The position numbers were made by a program, and so were the translations under genes. A stretch of DNA of 64,000 bases from Pseudobutyrivibrio sp. (GTDB taxonomy: Bacteria; Bacillota; Clostridia; Lachnospirales; Lachnospiraceae). Positions 35,417 through 48,234 of this stretch are shown here, in pieces (positions within the stretch are counted from its first letter, which is position 1; every line of letters begins with the position of its first letter). Location: positions 1 to 64,000 of the forward strand of contig NZ_SVEV01000015.1 in assembly GCF_015057185.1 (NCBI RefSeq), given 5' to 3'. The notes under the pieces are model-generated. The model saw only the letters and a program-made list of their open reading frames with translations. It was not told the DNA's origin and searched no databases.

Positions 35417-35691
35417 TATTGTTTAAAACTTGTTGATAACAATATGGATAACATGTTAGTAAGCTGTTTAAATCATGAGGATAATTTTTCAAAACAAAAT
35501 TACTCCATTTTTTATTCACAAATTATCCATACATTATCAATAGATAATTCACAGTTTTTTAGAAGTTATTATTCCATGTTTTACGTATAGATACTGGTGT
35601 TTCACAGTTATATACATATCCACAGCCTATAAGAATAATACTTAGAATTTTAAATATATTATTTTTATTTTTAAGAAAGGGAGCAATCAAA
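35417..35691. other. oriC: Replication origin, dnaA-dnaN part (probable unwinding side)
   Basis: 275 bp between dnaA and dnaN with several near-consensus DnaA boxes, each with one mismatch or so: TGTTGATAA (35431), TATGGATAA (35443), TGAGGATAA (35476), TTATTCACA (35512), TTATCCATA (35523) and ATATCCACA (35616). The last about 50 bases before the dnaN RBS are almost pure A/T and are the best candidate for the melting region, by analogy with the bipartite Bacillus origin. The dnaN promoter must also be here. Confidence 0.8.
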
Positions 35692-36813
35692 ATGAAAATC
35701 ACATGTCAAAAGGCAGACCTTAATAAAGGTGTTAATATTGTTTCTAAAGCAGTACCAACTAGAACAACAAAGGCAATACTTGAATGTATTCTTATTGATG
35801 CATCTTCTGGTGAAATCAAACTTACAGCTAATGATTTAGAATTAGGTATAGAAACAATCATAAATGGAACAATTATAGAAAGAGGTATTATTGCTCTTGA
35901 TGCAAATTTCTTATCAAAAATCGTTAGCAAGCTTCCTGATACAGAAATTACTATAGAAACAAACTCTTCATTTGAAACATTTATTAGTTACGAAAAAGCT
36001 GGAAATAAACAAAGAATCATTGGTAAACCAGGTGATGATTTTCCATATATTCCAGTAATTCAAAGAAATCAAGCTATTACTCTTTCTCAGCTTACATTAA
36101 AAGAAATTGTAAGACAGACAATTTTCTCAGTTGCTGATAATGATACAAATAAACTTATGACTGGTGAGCTTCTTGAAATTAAAGATAACAAGCTTAAAGT
36201 TGTAGCTCTTGATGGTCATAGAGTATCTATTAGAAATGTTGAACTTAAAAATCCAACAAGTGATGTTAAGGTTATTGTTCCAAAGAAAACTCTTAATGAA
36301 ATTATCAAAATTATAGATGGTGGAATTGATGATGAAGTAAGAATTTACGTTACTGATAGTCACATCATATTTGAATTTGATAAAACTACTGTTGTTTCAA
36401 GAATTATAGAGGGTGAGTTCTTTAAAATCGAACAGATGCTTTCTGATAACTACGAAACAAAAATTAGAATTAATAAAAAGCAATTATTTGAAGTTATTGA
36501 TCGTACTACTCCTTATGTTCATGAAGGAGATAAAAAGCCAATCATTATCAATGTATCAGATAATATTATGTCACTTTCAATATCATCATATAACGAATAT
36601 ATGACTGAGGATATTGATATTGACAAAGAAGGCAAGGATATCATGATTGGATTTAATCCAAAATTTGTTATGGATGCCCTCAAAGTTATTGATGATGAAG
36701 AAATTAATCTTTATATGTTAAATTCAAAGACTCCATGTTTTATTAAGGACGATAATGGATCATTCATTTACATCGTACTTCCAGTAAACTTCAATAATCC
36801 AGGAGCAAATTAG
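35692..36813 (+). CDS. dnaN: DNA polymerase III beta sliding clamp
   Basis: 373 aa, the normal size for three clamp domains. It opens MKITCQKADLNKGVNIVSKA and ends with the typical C-terminal YIVLPVNF-type strand that lines the partner-binding pocket. AGAAAGGGAG precedes the ATG. First gene of dnaN-yaaA-recF-gyrB-gyrA, which run with spacings of a few bases or overlaps. Confidence 0.97.
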   Translation: MKITCQKADLNKGVNIVSKAVPTRTTKAILECILIDASSGEIKLTANDLELGIETIINGTIIERGIIALDANFLSKIVSKLPDTEITIETNSSFETFISYEKAGNKQRIIGKPGDDFPYIPVIQRNQAITLSQLTLKEIVRQTIFSVADNDTNKLMTGELLEIKDNKLKVVALDGHRVSIRNVELKNPTSDVKVIVPKKTLNEIIKIIDGGIDDEVRIYVTDSHIIFEFDKTTVVSRIIEGEFFKIEQMLSDNYETKIRINKKQLFEVIDRTTPYVHEGDKKPIIINVSDNIMSLSISSYNEYMTEDIDIDKEGKDIMIGFNPKFVMDALKVIDDEEINLYMLNSKTPCFIKDDNGSFIYIVLPVNFNNPGAN

Positions 36814-36817
36814 AATT

Positions 36818-37022
36818 ATGGATACTATTCAAATTAGAGACGAATTTATTAAATTAGGTCAACTATTAAAGTTAGCAAATTTAGTAGAGTCTGGAGCAAT
36901 GGCAAAGGAAGTCATTGAGGAAGGACTTGTAAAATATAACGGCGAGGTTGAAACTCGCCGTGGTAAAAAGGTTTACCCTGGTGATGTTGTTGAATTTAAT
37001 GGTGAAAGCGTAACAGTAACTA

Positions 37023-37033
<11 letters not shown>
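36818..37033 (+). CDS. yaaA: S4-domain RNA-binding protein YaaA
   Basis: 71 aa. A single S4 domain: FIKLGQLLKLANLVESGAMA, then VIEEGLVKYNGEVETRRGKK and VYPGDVVEFNG. Small S4 proteins in this slot are conserved in Firmicutes and thought to bind ribosomal RNA; the exact role is unsettled. Overlaps recF by 11 bases. Confidence 0.9.
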
Positions 37034-40044
<3,011 letters not shown>

Positions 40045-40095
40045 ATTTTTCAAAAAATTTTCGGGCTTCGCCCGTAGAAAGAAAAAAGGAAAAAG

Positions 40096-42630
40096 ATGGA
40101 CGACAAAATTTTTGATAATATTCATGATGTTGATCTAAAAGCAACCATGGAAACAAGCTACATTGATTATGCCATGAGTGTAATTGCATCTCGTGCTCTT
40201 CCAGACGTCCGAGATGGATTAAAACCAGTTCAACGTAGAGTTCTTTTCTCCATGATTGAATTAAATAATGGTCCCGACAAACCTCACAGAAAATGTGCTC
40301 GTATTGTCGGTGATACAATGGGTAAATATCATCCTCATGGTGATAGTTCTATTTATGGTGCACTTGTCAACATGGCACAGGAGTGGAACACACGTTATCC
40401 ACTTGTAGACGGACATGGTAACTTCGGTTCTGTGGATGGTGATGGTGCCGCTGCCATGCGATACACAGAAGCACGTCTTTCAAAGATTTCCATGACTATG
40501 TTCGGTATCAATTACAAAGATGATAAATTCACCACTGGTAAAGATATCGACATGGATGGCGTTGATTTCATGCCAAACTTTGATGAGACAGAAAAAGAGC
40601 CAACAGTTCTTCCAGCCCGCTACCCTAACCTTCTTGTTAATGGCACAACTGGTATCGCCGTTGGTATGGCTACAAACATTCCACCACACAACCTTCGTGA
40701 GGTAATTGGTGCTGTTAATAAAATTATTGATAACCAAATTGAGGAAGATAGAGACACTGAAATCGAGGAACTTCTTGATATAGTTAAGGGTCCTGACTTC
40801 CCAACAGGTGGTGTAATTTTAGGAAAGGCCGGAATTGAAGAAGCTTATCGTACAGGTAGAGCTAAAATTAGAGTTCGTGCTGTTTCTGAAATTGAGCCAA
40901 TGGATAATGGAAAGAGCAGAATTGTTGTTACAGAGCTTCCATATATGGTTAACAAGGCTCGTCTTATTGAAAAAATTGCCGAGCTTCACAAGGATAAAAA
41001 AATAGATGGTATCACAGATCTTCGTGATGAATCATCTCGTGAAGGTATGAGAATTTGTATTGAATTACGTCGTGACGTAAATCCTAATATTATTCTCAAC
41101 CAGCTTTATAAGCATACTCAGTTACAGGATACTTTTGGTGTAATTATGCTTGCTCTTGTAGACAATCAGCCAAAAATCCTTGGACTTAAGGATATGCTTA
41201 AGCACTATCTGAATCATCAAAAGGATGTTGTTACACGTCGTACAAAGTACGAGCTTAACAAAGCTGAGGAACGTGCTCATATCTTAGAGGGATTACTTAT
41301 TGCCCTTGATAATATTGACGAAGTAATTCAAATTATCCGTAATTCTAAAGATGTTGCTACAGCAAAGCTTACATTGATGGAGCGTTTTGGTCTTTCAGAT
41401 GCTCAGGCACAGGCCATCGTAGATATGCGTCTTCGTGCTCTCACAGGCTTGGAGCGTGACAAGATTCAAAATGAATACAACGAATTACAGGTTCTTATTG
41501 GAAAATTAAAATTGATTCTTTCAGATGAAAAGGTTCTTCTTGGTGTAATCAAGACAGAAATTACAGAAATTGCTGATAAATATGGTGATGACAGACGTAC
41601 ATCAATCGGATTTGATGAGTTTGATATCAGCATGGAAGACATGATTCCAGTTACAAATACAGTTGTTACATTTACAAAGCTTGGATACATCAAGCGCATG
41701 AATGAGGACAACTTCAAGGCTCAACACAGAGGTGGCAAGGGAATCAAGGGCATGGAGACCATCGATGAAGATTATGTTACTGAAATGCTTATGATGTCTT
41801 CTCATGATTACCTGCTCTTCTTCACTAACAAGGGCCGTGTATATCGTATCAAAGCATACGAGATTCCTGAGTCAAGCCGTACTAGCCGAGGAATTGCAAT
41901 TGTTAATATTCTCCAGCTTCAGCCTGATGAAAAAATCACAGCAATGATTCCTGTTGAGGATTATCACGAGGATAAATACTTATTCATGGCAACAGCTGAT
42001 GGTTTTGTTAAGAAGACAAAGATTACAGAGTACGAGAATATCAGGAAAAACGGACTTACTGCTATCACTCTTAGAGATGATGATAAGTTAATTGAGGTTA
42101 AACTTACTGATGGTGCCGAGGATGTTATCATGGTAACAAAATATGGCCAGGCTATCAGATTCAGTGAAACAGAAGTAAGACCAACAGGTCGTGCTACTAT
42201 GGGTGTTATCGGTATGAACCTTTCTGCTGATGATGAAATCATAGGAATGCAGATGATTTCTCAGGGTGAAAGCCTCATGACTGTTTCAGAAAATGGTCTT
42301 GGTAAGTGCACTTTAATGACAGAGTTTAATACAATACACCGTGGTGGTAAGGGTGTTAAGTGTTACAAGATAACAGAAAAAACTGGAAATCTTATCGGTG
42401 CAAAGGCAGTCGAAAAAGATGACGAGGTAATGCTTATTAACACAGCTGGCACAATTATTAGAATACCAGTTGATGGTACTGCTCTTCTTAGCAGAATCAC
42501 CTCAGGTGTTAAGTTAATAGATTTAAAAGAAAATACTAAGTTAATTAGTATTGCAAAAGTTAGAAAAAGTGATACAATACTCTCGGAAGAGGTTGAAGAA
42601 TTAAATGAAGATTCAACAACTGAATCATAA
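40096..42630 (+). CDS. gyrA: DNA gyrase subunit A
   Basis: 844 aa. Breakage-reunion domain with the catalytic Tyr in AAMRYTEARLSKI, then the C-terminal beta-pinwheel with the GyrA-box region QHRGGKGIKGM (about 545-555), which marks gyrase and not topoisomerase IV. The quinolone-determining segment reads HPHGDSSIYG, with Ser84 and Ser85 present but Gly at position 88, where Staphylococcus aureus has Glu and E. coli has Asp (its position 87). Ends with an acidic tail. Confidence 0.97.
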   Translation: MDDKIFDNIHDVDLKATMETSYIDYAMSVIASRALPDVRDGLKPVQRRVLFSMIELNNGPDKPHRKCARIVGDTMGKYHPHGDSSIYGALVNMAQEWNTRYPLVDGHGNFGSVDGDGAAAMRYTEARLSKISMTMFGINYKDDKFTTGKDIDMDGVDFMPNFDETEKEPTVLPARYPNLLVNGTTGIAVGMATNIPPHNLREVIGAVNKIIDNQIEEDRDTEIEELLDIVKGPDFPTGGVILGKAGIEEAYRTGRAKIRVRAVSEIEPMDNGKSRIVVTELPYMVNKARLIEKIAELHKDKKIDGITDLRDESSREGMRICIELRRDVNPNIILNQLYKHTQLQDTFGVIMLALVDNQPKILGLKDMLKHYLNHQKDVVTRRTKYELNKAEERAHILEGLLIALDNIDEVIQIIRNSKDVATAKLTLMERFGLSDAQAQAIVDMRLRALTGLERDKIQNEYNELQVLIGKLKLILSDEKVLLGVIKTEITEIADKYGDDRRTSIGFDEFDISMEDMIPVTNTVVTFTKLGYIKRMNEDNFKAQHRGGKGIKGMETIDEDYVTEMLMMSSHDYLLFFTNKGRVYRIKAYEIPESSRTSRGIAIVNILQLQPDEKITAMIPVEDYHEDKYLFMATADGFVKKTKITEYENIRKNGLTAITLRDDDKLIEVKLTDGAEDVIMVTKYGQAIRFSETEVRPTGRATMGVIGMNLSADDEIIGMQMISQGESLMTVSENGLGKCTLMTEFNTIHRGGKGVKCYKITEKTGNLIGAKAVEKDDEVMLINTAGTIIRIPVDGTALLSRITSGVKLIDLKENTKLISIAKVRKSDTILSEEVEELNEDSTTES

Positions 42631-42647
42631 AAGTGAGTAATAGCGAT

Positions 42648-42684
42648 GGAGCTGTTAGGAAAGTGACAGCTCCTATTTTGTTGG
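42648..42684 (+). terminator. gyrA terminator
   Basis: GGAGCTGT (42648-42655) pairs with ACAGCTCC (42666-42673), then TATTTTGTT; the T-tract is interrupted, so termination may be incomplete before the fumarase genes. Confidence 0.7.
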
Positions 42685-42743
42685 ATTTTCTCACTTTAGT
42701 CATTTAAAGTGGCGATACATTGAAGCGATAACAGGATAATATA

Positions 42744-43586
42744 ATGAAGAATATTAAGACCCAAGATATTACTAACGCAATAAAGGAAATGTGCATTGAG
42801 GCAAATCATTATTTGTCCGAAGACATGACTAAGAGATTAAAGGATGCTGCAAGTAAAGAAGAATCTGAGCTTGGAAAGAAAATTCTAAATCAACTTCAAG
42901 AAAACCTAGATATTGCTGACAAGGAGCAAATCCCTATTTGTCAGGATACTGGAATGGCAGTTTTCTTTGTGGAAATTGGTCAGGAAGTTCATATTGAAGA
43001 CGGTTTATTAACAGATGCTATTAACGAAGGTGTTCGTCAGGGTTACACCGAAGGATACCTTAGAAAATCAGTAGTTGGTGATCCAATTGAAAGAATCAAT
43101 ACAAAAGATAATACACCAGCTATCATACATTACAACATTGTGGCAGGTGATAATCTTAAAATCACTCTCGCCCCAAAGGGATTTGGTTCAGAAAATATGA
43201 GCCGAATATTTATGCTAAAGCCAGCTGATGGTATCGAAGGCGTAAAAGAAGCTATTCTTACAGCAGTTAAGGATGCAGGTCCAAATGCTTGCCCACCAAT
43301 GGTTGTTGGTGTTGGCATCGGAGGCACCTTTGAAAAATCAGCACTTATGGCAAAAGAAGCACTTACTAGAAAATTTTCAGCAAGACCTTCTATTCCTTGG
43401 GTAAAGGACCTAGAAGATGAAATGCTTGAAAAGATAAATAAACTTGGTATTGGTCCAGGGGGACTTGGTGGTACTACTACTGCTCTAGCAGTAAATATTA
43501 ATACTTATGCTACTCACATCGCAGGACTACCAGTTGCTATTAATATTTGCTGTCATGTAAACAGACATACAACGAGGGTACTTTAA
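42744..43586 (+). CDS. Fumarate hydratase class I, alpha subunit
   Basis: 280 aa. The Fe-S hydro-lyase N-terminal domain: PICQDTGMAVFFVEIG (about 63-78, first cluster Cys), GGTFEKSALMAKEAL, and the C-terminal GLGGTTTALAVNI then INICCHVNRHTTR. It interconverts fumarate and malate with an oxygen-sensitive 4Fe-4S cluster. A tartrate dehydratase is the close alternative. Its TAA overlaps the beta-subunit ATG by one base. Confidence 0.9.
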   Translation: MKNIKTQDITNAIKEMCIEANHYLSEDMTKRLKDAASKEESELGKKILNQLQENLDIADKEQIPICQDTGMAVFFVEIGQEVHIEDGLLTDAINEGVRQGYTEGYLRKSVVGDPIERINTKDNTPAIIHYNIVAGDNLKITLAPKGFGSENMSRIFMLKPADGIEGVKEAILTAVKDAGPNACPPMVVGVGIGGTFEKSALMAKEALTRKFSARPSIPWVKDLEDEMLEKINKLGIGPGGLGGTTTALAVNINTYATHIAGLPVAINICCHVNRHTTRVL

Positions 43587-44137
43587 TGGAGCAAAAAATT
43601 ACAACACCAATAACATCAGAAGTTACTTCTAAGCTTCATGCAGGGGATTATTGCTACATAACTGGCGAAATATACGTAGCAAGGGATGCCGCTCATGGCC
43701 GAATGAATGAAGCTCTTAAAAAGGGAGAGGAATTACCAATTCCAATTGAAAATTTAACAATATATTACATGGGACCATCACCTGCCCGTCCAGGCAGACC
43801 AATAGGTTCCGCAGGTCCTACTACGGCTAGCCGTATGGATAAGTATGCACCAACTCTTCTTGATCTTGGACTCAAAGCCATGATTGGCAAAGGAAAAAGA
43901 ACAAAAGAAGTTATCGATGCAATAGTTAGAAATAAGGCTGTTTACTTCGCAGCAGTAGGTGGCGCTGGAGCACTTTTATCTAAATGCATCAAATCTTCAG
44001 AGGTTATTTGCTATGACGATTTAGGGGCAGAGGCTATTAGAAAGCTTTATGTAGAGGACTTTCCAGTAATTGTTGTTGTAGATTCTGAAGGAAATAACCT
44101 TTATGAAACTGCAATAAACGAGTTTAAAAGGGTATAA
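43586..44137 (+). CDS. Fumarate hydratase class I, beta subunit
   Basis: 183 aa from the ATG at 43586; the TAATG junction with the alpha gene and the upstream ACGAGGG support it over an earlier in-frame ATG inside alpha. Family blocks: MGPSPARPGRPIGSAGPTTA, then RMDKYAPTLLDLGLKAMIGKG, and YFAAVGGAGALLSKCI. It forms the second half of the active site with the alpha subunit. Confidence 0.92.
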   Translation: MEQKITTPITSEVTSKLHAGDYCYITGEIYVARDAAHGRMNEALKKGEELPIPIENLTIYYMGPSPARPGRPIGSAGPTTASRMDKYAPTLLDLGLKAMIGKGKRTKEVIDAIVRNKAVYFAAVGGAGALLSKCIKSSEVICYDDLGAEAIRKLYVEDFPVIVVVDSEGNNLYETAINEFKRV

Positions 44138-44194
44138 AAATCTTTAGACAAAGATTTTATATAAAGAAAGAAATAGAAAAGGAGTATTTACATC

Positions 44195-45106
44195 GTGGTA
44201 AAATATGTAGTAAAGAGAGTCTTACTAGCTGCTGTTACAGTAGTAATCATTAGTTTGATTACATTCTTTGCTATGAATGCTATCCCAGGTGGACCATTCA
44301 ACAAAGAAAAGGCTGTAAGTGAACAGGTTATTAAGCAATTGGAGGCAAGATATAATTTGGATAAGCCTCTTGGAGAGCAATATATAACATATATGAAAAA
44401 TATTGCTCATGGTGATTTTGGAGTTTCCCTCAAAAATAACCGTGAGATTAGTGATATATTTGCAGAGAGTTTCCCAATTACAGCAAAGGTTGGTTTGATT
44501 GCAGCTGCAATAGCTATATTCTTAGGAATTATACTTGGTTCAATAGCTGCGCTTATGAGAAATAAGTGGCCTGATAGAGTAATTATATTCTTTATCACCA
44601 TAGTCACATCCATGCCATCCTTCGTAATTGCAACATTACTACTCTACTATTTTTGTATGGTGCTTGGATTGTTCTCAGCATTTTCAGCTGGTGAAAACAT
44701 GACTTTACTTCCAGTAATAGCTTTATCACTTTCTCCTATGGCATATATTACTCGACTTACAAAGACTTCAATGCTTGATGCTTTAGGTCAGGACTACATT
44801 CGTACAGCAAAAGCAAAGGGTGTTTCTTCAAGAAAAGTTATTTTCGTACATGGACTTAGAAATGCATTAATTCCAGTTATCACTTATGTAGGACCAATGA
44901 TAGCAAGTATTCTTACAGGTTCAATGGTGGTAGAAGCAATTTTCAATCTTGGTGGACTTGGTTCAAAATTTGTTAGCGCTATCACAAACCGTGATTACAC
45001 ACTTATTATGGCAACAACATTGTTCCTTGCTGTAATGATGGTAATTGCAAACCTTATTACAGATATCGTTTACAAATTCGTTGATCCTAGAATTAAACTT
45101 GACTAA
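44195..45106 (+). CDS. oppB: Oligopeptide ABC transporter permease (OppB type)
   Basis: 303 aa, six membrane helices. The start is GTG at 44195, with AAGGAG 10 bases upstream. The N-terminal VKYVVKRVLLAAVTVVIISL, the periplasmic NLDKPLGEQYITYMKN and the cytoplasmic EAA loop (LGQDYIRTAKAKGVSSRKV) are typical of OppB/DppB. First gene of oppBCDFA, in which the binding protein gene is last. Confidence 0.93.
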   Translation: MVKYVVKRVLLAAVTVVIISLITFFAMNAIPGGPFNKEKAVSEQVIKQLEARYNLDKPLGEQYITYMKNIAHGDFGVSLKNNREISDIFAESFPITAKVGLIAAAIAIFLGIILGSIAALMRNKWPDRVIIFFITIVTSMPSFVIATLLLYYFCMVLGLFSAFSAGENMTLLPVIALSLSPMAYITRLTKTSMLDALGQDYIRTAKAKGVSSRKVIFVHGLRNALIPVITYVGPMIASILTGSMVVEAIFNLGGLGSKFVSAITNRDYTLIMATTLFLAVMMVIANLITDIVYKFVDPRIKLD

Positions 45107-45124
45107 GAAAAAGGAGTTATTTGC

Positions 45125-46183
45125 ATGAAAGAGAATTTTGAGAAAGCGCCTTTCTCTGCACAGATTAATCTTAGCAAGTTTTCTATGCAGGATTTTGAAA
45201 AGGCCACAGATGAAGAGAAAAAACAGCAAGATGTAATGGGCGAGCCTACTACATTCTTCAAAGACAGTATGAGACGTCTTCGTAAGAATCCACTTGCTAT
45301 GTTGTCAATTTTTATACTTTTTTTACTTGTATTAGTTATTATTTTTGCTCCAATAATCGTACCTTACGGATATGATGACATTGTAAAAGGAACTGCTAAC
45401 TTGCATCCATTTGAATATAGTATGTCAGAGCAAAAAGCAATCGATGCTGGTGAATCAGTATTCCCACACATTTTTGGAACAGATTCTCTTGGTAGAGATT
45501 ATTTCATCCGTGTTGTATACGGTGCCAGAGTTTCACTTATTGTTGGTATTTTTGCATCAATCCTTGTACTTATCATTGGTATGCTTTACGGTTCAATCTC
45601 AGGATACCTTGGAGGCAAGGTTGACCTTGTAATGATGAGAATTGTAGATATTATCTATTCTCTTCCAGATATGTTACTTATCATCCTCTTATCAGTTGTA
45701 CTTAGAGAAACACTTGGTGATTTCATTAAGGGTACTGTATTAGAGAAGCTTGGAACAAATATGATTTCGTTATTCATCGTATTTGGATTATTGTATTGGG
45801 TAAGTATGGCCCGTCTTATCAGAGGTCAGATTCTTACAATAAAGCAAAATGAATATGTTTTAGCTGCTCAGTGTATCGGTACATCAACAGCTCGTACAAT
45901 CAGAAGACATATTTTACCAAACTGCTTATCAGTAATTATTATTACTACTGCCCTTCAGATTCCATCAGCAATCTTTACAGAAAGCTACTTGTCATTCCTT
46001 GGACTTGGTGTTTCGGCTCCAATGCCTTCACTTGGTTCACTTGCAAACGAAGCAAGATCAGGTATGCAGACATATCCTGAAAGATTGTTGTTCCCAGCAT
46101 TTGCAATCTGCTTGATTGTACTTGCATTAAACTTATTAGGCGATGGTCTTCGTGATGCATTCGATCCTAAGTTATCTAAGTAG
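45125..46183 (+). CDS. oppC: Oligopeptide ABC transporter permease (OppC type)
   Basis: 352 aa. A long charged cytoplasmic N-terminus (about 1-50), then RRLRKNPLAMLSIFILFLLV and a long extracytoplasmic segment with HIFGTDSLGRDYFIRVVYGA, typical of OppC/DppC. The EAA loop is NEYVLAAQCIGTSTARTI. It pairs with OppB to form the membrane channel. 18 bases after oppB. Confidence 0.93.
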   Translation: MKENFEKAPFSAQINLSKFSMQDFEKATDEEKKQQDVMGEPTTFFKDSMRRLRKNPLAMLSIFILFLLVLVIIFAPIIVPYGYDDIVKGTANLHPFEYSMSEQKAIDAGESVFPHIFGTDSLGRDYFIRVVYGARVSLIVGIFASILVLIIGMLYGSISGYLGGKVDLVMMRIVDIIYSLPDMLLIILLSVVLRETLGDFIKGTVLEKLGTNMISLFIVFGLLYWVSMARLIRGQILTIKQNEYVLAAQCIGTSTARTIRRHILPNCLSVIIITTALQIPSAIFTESYLSFLGLGVSAPMPSLGSLANEARSGMQTYPERLLFPAFAICLIVLALNLLGDGLRDAFDPKLSK

Positions 46184-46194
46184 AGGTGGTAGAA

Positions 46195-47199
46195 ATGGCA
46201 GATTATAAATACATTTTAGAATTAAAAGATTTACATACCACCTTCAAGACAGAGCGTGGAGAGGTATGTGCAGTAAACGGTGTAAATTTTGCACTTGAGC
46301 CAGGAAAGACTCTTGGAATCGTAGGTGAGTCTGGTTCTGGTAAATCAGTTACTGCTTATTCAATTATGCAGATTCTTGCCGACAACGGTAGAATTTCCGG
46401 CGGCGAAGTTTTATATAAGGGTGAAAATATCGTTGATTGGAGCCAAAAGCAGATGGCTGGCTTCAGAGGAAAATGTGTATCAATCATTTTCCAGGATCCA
46501 ATGACATCACTTAACCCAGTATTTTCAATCGGTTATCAGTTAAAAGAAGCAATTCTTCTTCACACTGACAAGAAAAAATCAGAAGCAACAGAAAGAGCAA
46601 AAGAGCTTCTTTCACTTGTTGGTATTAATGAGCCAGAAAAGAGACTTAAGCAGTATCCACATGAGCTTTCAGGTGGTATGAGACAGCGTGTTATGATTGC
46701 TATGGCCCTTGCATGCGAACCAGATATTCTTATTGCAGATGAGCCAACTACTGCTCTTGACGTTACAATCCAGGCACAGATTCTTGAACTTATGCAAGAG
46801 CTTCAGAAAAAGCTTGGTATGGCAATCATCATGGTTACACATGACCTTGGTGTAATTGCTTCTATGTGCGATGAAATTATTGTTATGTATGGTGGTAGAG
46901 TTTGCGAGCGTGGTACAGCAGATGATATCTTCTACGCTCCTGCCCACGAGTATACAAAGGGACTCCTTCGTTCTATTCCTACAAAGTCAAATAGCAAGGA
47001 GCGATTGGTTCCTATCGGTGGAACACCAATCAATCTCTTAAACATGCCAGATGGTTGTGCTTTCTGTCCTCGTTGTGATGAGGCAATGAAGATTTGTCTT
47101 AAGGAAAAGCCAGAGGAAATCAGAATTAGCGACACACACATGGCATCATGCTGGATGAATATTAAGAATATGAAGCAGGAGGAAGTAGTAAATGAGTAG
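46195..47199 (+). CDS. oppD: Oligopeptide ABC transporter ATPase (OppD type)
   Basis: 334 aa from the ATG at 46195, with GAGGTGG upstream; the frame also opens at a GTG three codons earlier. Walker [13 protein letters not shown], signature [16 protein letters not shown], Walker [13 protein letters not shown], and the C-terminal oligopeptide-transporter extension with four cysteines in [14 protein letters not shown], as in OppD/DppD proteins with an Fe-S cluster. Overlaps oppF by 8 bases. Confidence 0.94.
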   Translation: MADYKYILELKDLHTTFKTERGEVCAVNGVNFALEPGKTLGIVGESGSGKSVTAYSIMQILADNGRISGGEVLYKGENIVDWSQKQMAGFRGKCVSIIFQDPMTSLNPVFSIGYQLKEAILLHTDKKKSEATERAKELLSLVGINEPEKRLKQYPHELSGGMRQRVMIAMALACEPDILIADEPTTALDVTIQAQILELMQELQKKLGMAIIMVTHDLGVIASMCDEIIVMYGGRVCERGTADDIFYAPAHEYTKGLLRSIPTKSNSKERLVPIGGTPINLLNMPDGCAFCPRCDEAMKICLKEKPEEIRISDTHMASCWMNIKNMKQEEVVNE

Positions 47200-48169
47200 C
47201 GAGAATATTTTAGAAGTAAGCCACTTAAAGCAATACTTCCCAATTAAGAATGGTTTTAGAACAGTTCCTTTAAAGGCTGTTGATGATATTTCTTTTTCAA
47301 TCAAGGCAGGTGAGACACTTGGTCTTGTAGGTGAATCAGGTTGCGGTAAGACTACAGTTGGTCGTACACTTCTTAGACTTTATCAGCCAACAAGTGGTCG
47401 TATTGTATTTGATGGTGATGTACTTTTTGATAGCGAAAAGAAAATTGATGTAAACATGCATCCATATCGTAAGCAGATGCAGATGGTATTCCAGGATCCA
47501 TACTCATCTCTTAACCCACGTATGACAGTTGAAGATATTATCGGTGAGCCTCTTGATGTTCACAAGCTTTACACTTCTAAGGCTGAGCGTCATAAGAAAA
47601 TTATTGATTTAATGGAGACTGTAGGACTTAATGCAGAGCATGCAACACGTTATGCTCACGAGTTCTCTGGTGGACAGCGTCAGAGAATCGGTATCGCAAG
47701 AGCTCTTGCAGTAGATCCAAAGTTTATCGTTTGTGATGAGCCTGTATCTGCTCTTGATGTTTCAATTCAGGCACAGGTTGTAAATATGTTTGAAGATTTA
47801 CAGAAGGAAAGAGGTCTTTCTTATCTGTTTATCGCTCACGATTTACTTGTTGTACAGCACATTTCTGACAGAATTGCAGTTATGTACTTAGGACACATGA
47901 TGGAAATTGCTGATGCAGATGAGCTTATGGATAATCCAATTCATCCATATACACAGTCACTGCTCTCTGCTGTTCCTATTCCAGACCCAGAAACAGCTAG
48001 AAAGAGTCAGCGAATCATCTTAGAGGGTGATGTTCCAAGTCCTCTTAAGATGCCTAGTGGATGTCCATTTAGAACACGTTGTCGTTATGCTACAGAGCAA
48101 TGTGCTTGCGAAATGCCACCATTTACTGACAGAGGTAATGGTCACATGGTAGCTTGTTGGAATAAGTAG
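47192..48169 (+). CDS. oppF: Oligopeptide ABC transporter ATPase (OppF type)
   Basis: 325 aa. Walker [16 protein letters not shown], signature [16 protein letters not shown], Walker [13 protein letters not shown], and the C-terminal [14 protein letters not shown] cysteine cluster. It forms the ATPase heterodimer with OppD. The operon continues 65 bases later with the binding protein. Confidence 0.94.
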   Translation: MSSENILEVSHLKQYFPIKNGFRTVPLKAVDDISFSIKAGETLGLVGESGCGKTTVGRTLLRLYQPTSGRIVFDGDVLFDSEKKIDVNMHPYRKQMQMVFQDPYSSLNPRMTVEDIIGEPLDVHKLYTSKAERHKKIIDLMETVGLNAEHATRYAHEFSGGQRQRIGIARALAVDPKFIVCDEPVSALDVSIQAQVVNMFEDLQKERGLSYLFIAHDLLVVQHISDRIAVMYLGHMMEIADADELMDNPIHPYTQSLLSAVPIPDPETARKSQRIILEGDVPSPLKMPSGCPFRTRCRYATEQCACEMPPFTDRGNGHMVACWNK

Positions 48170-48234
48170 AAGGTATTTTATGGTTTCCATTCCATACGGA
48201 ATTGAAATAGAGATTAAAAATTAGGAGGGATAGT

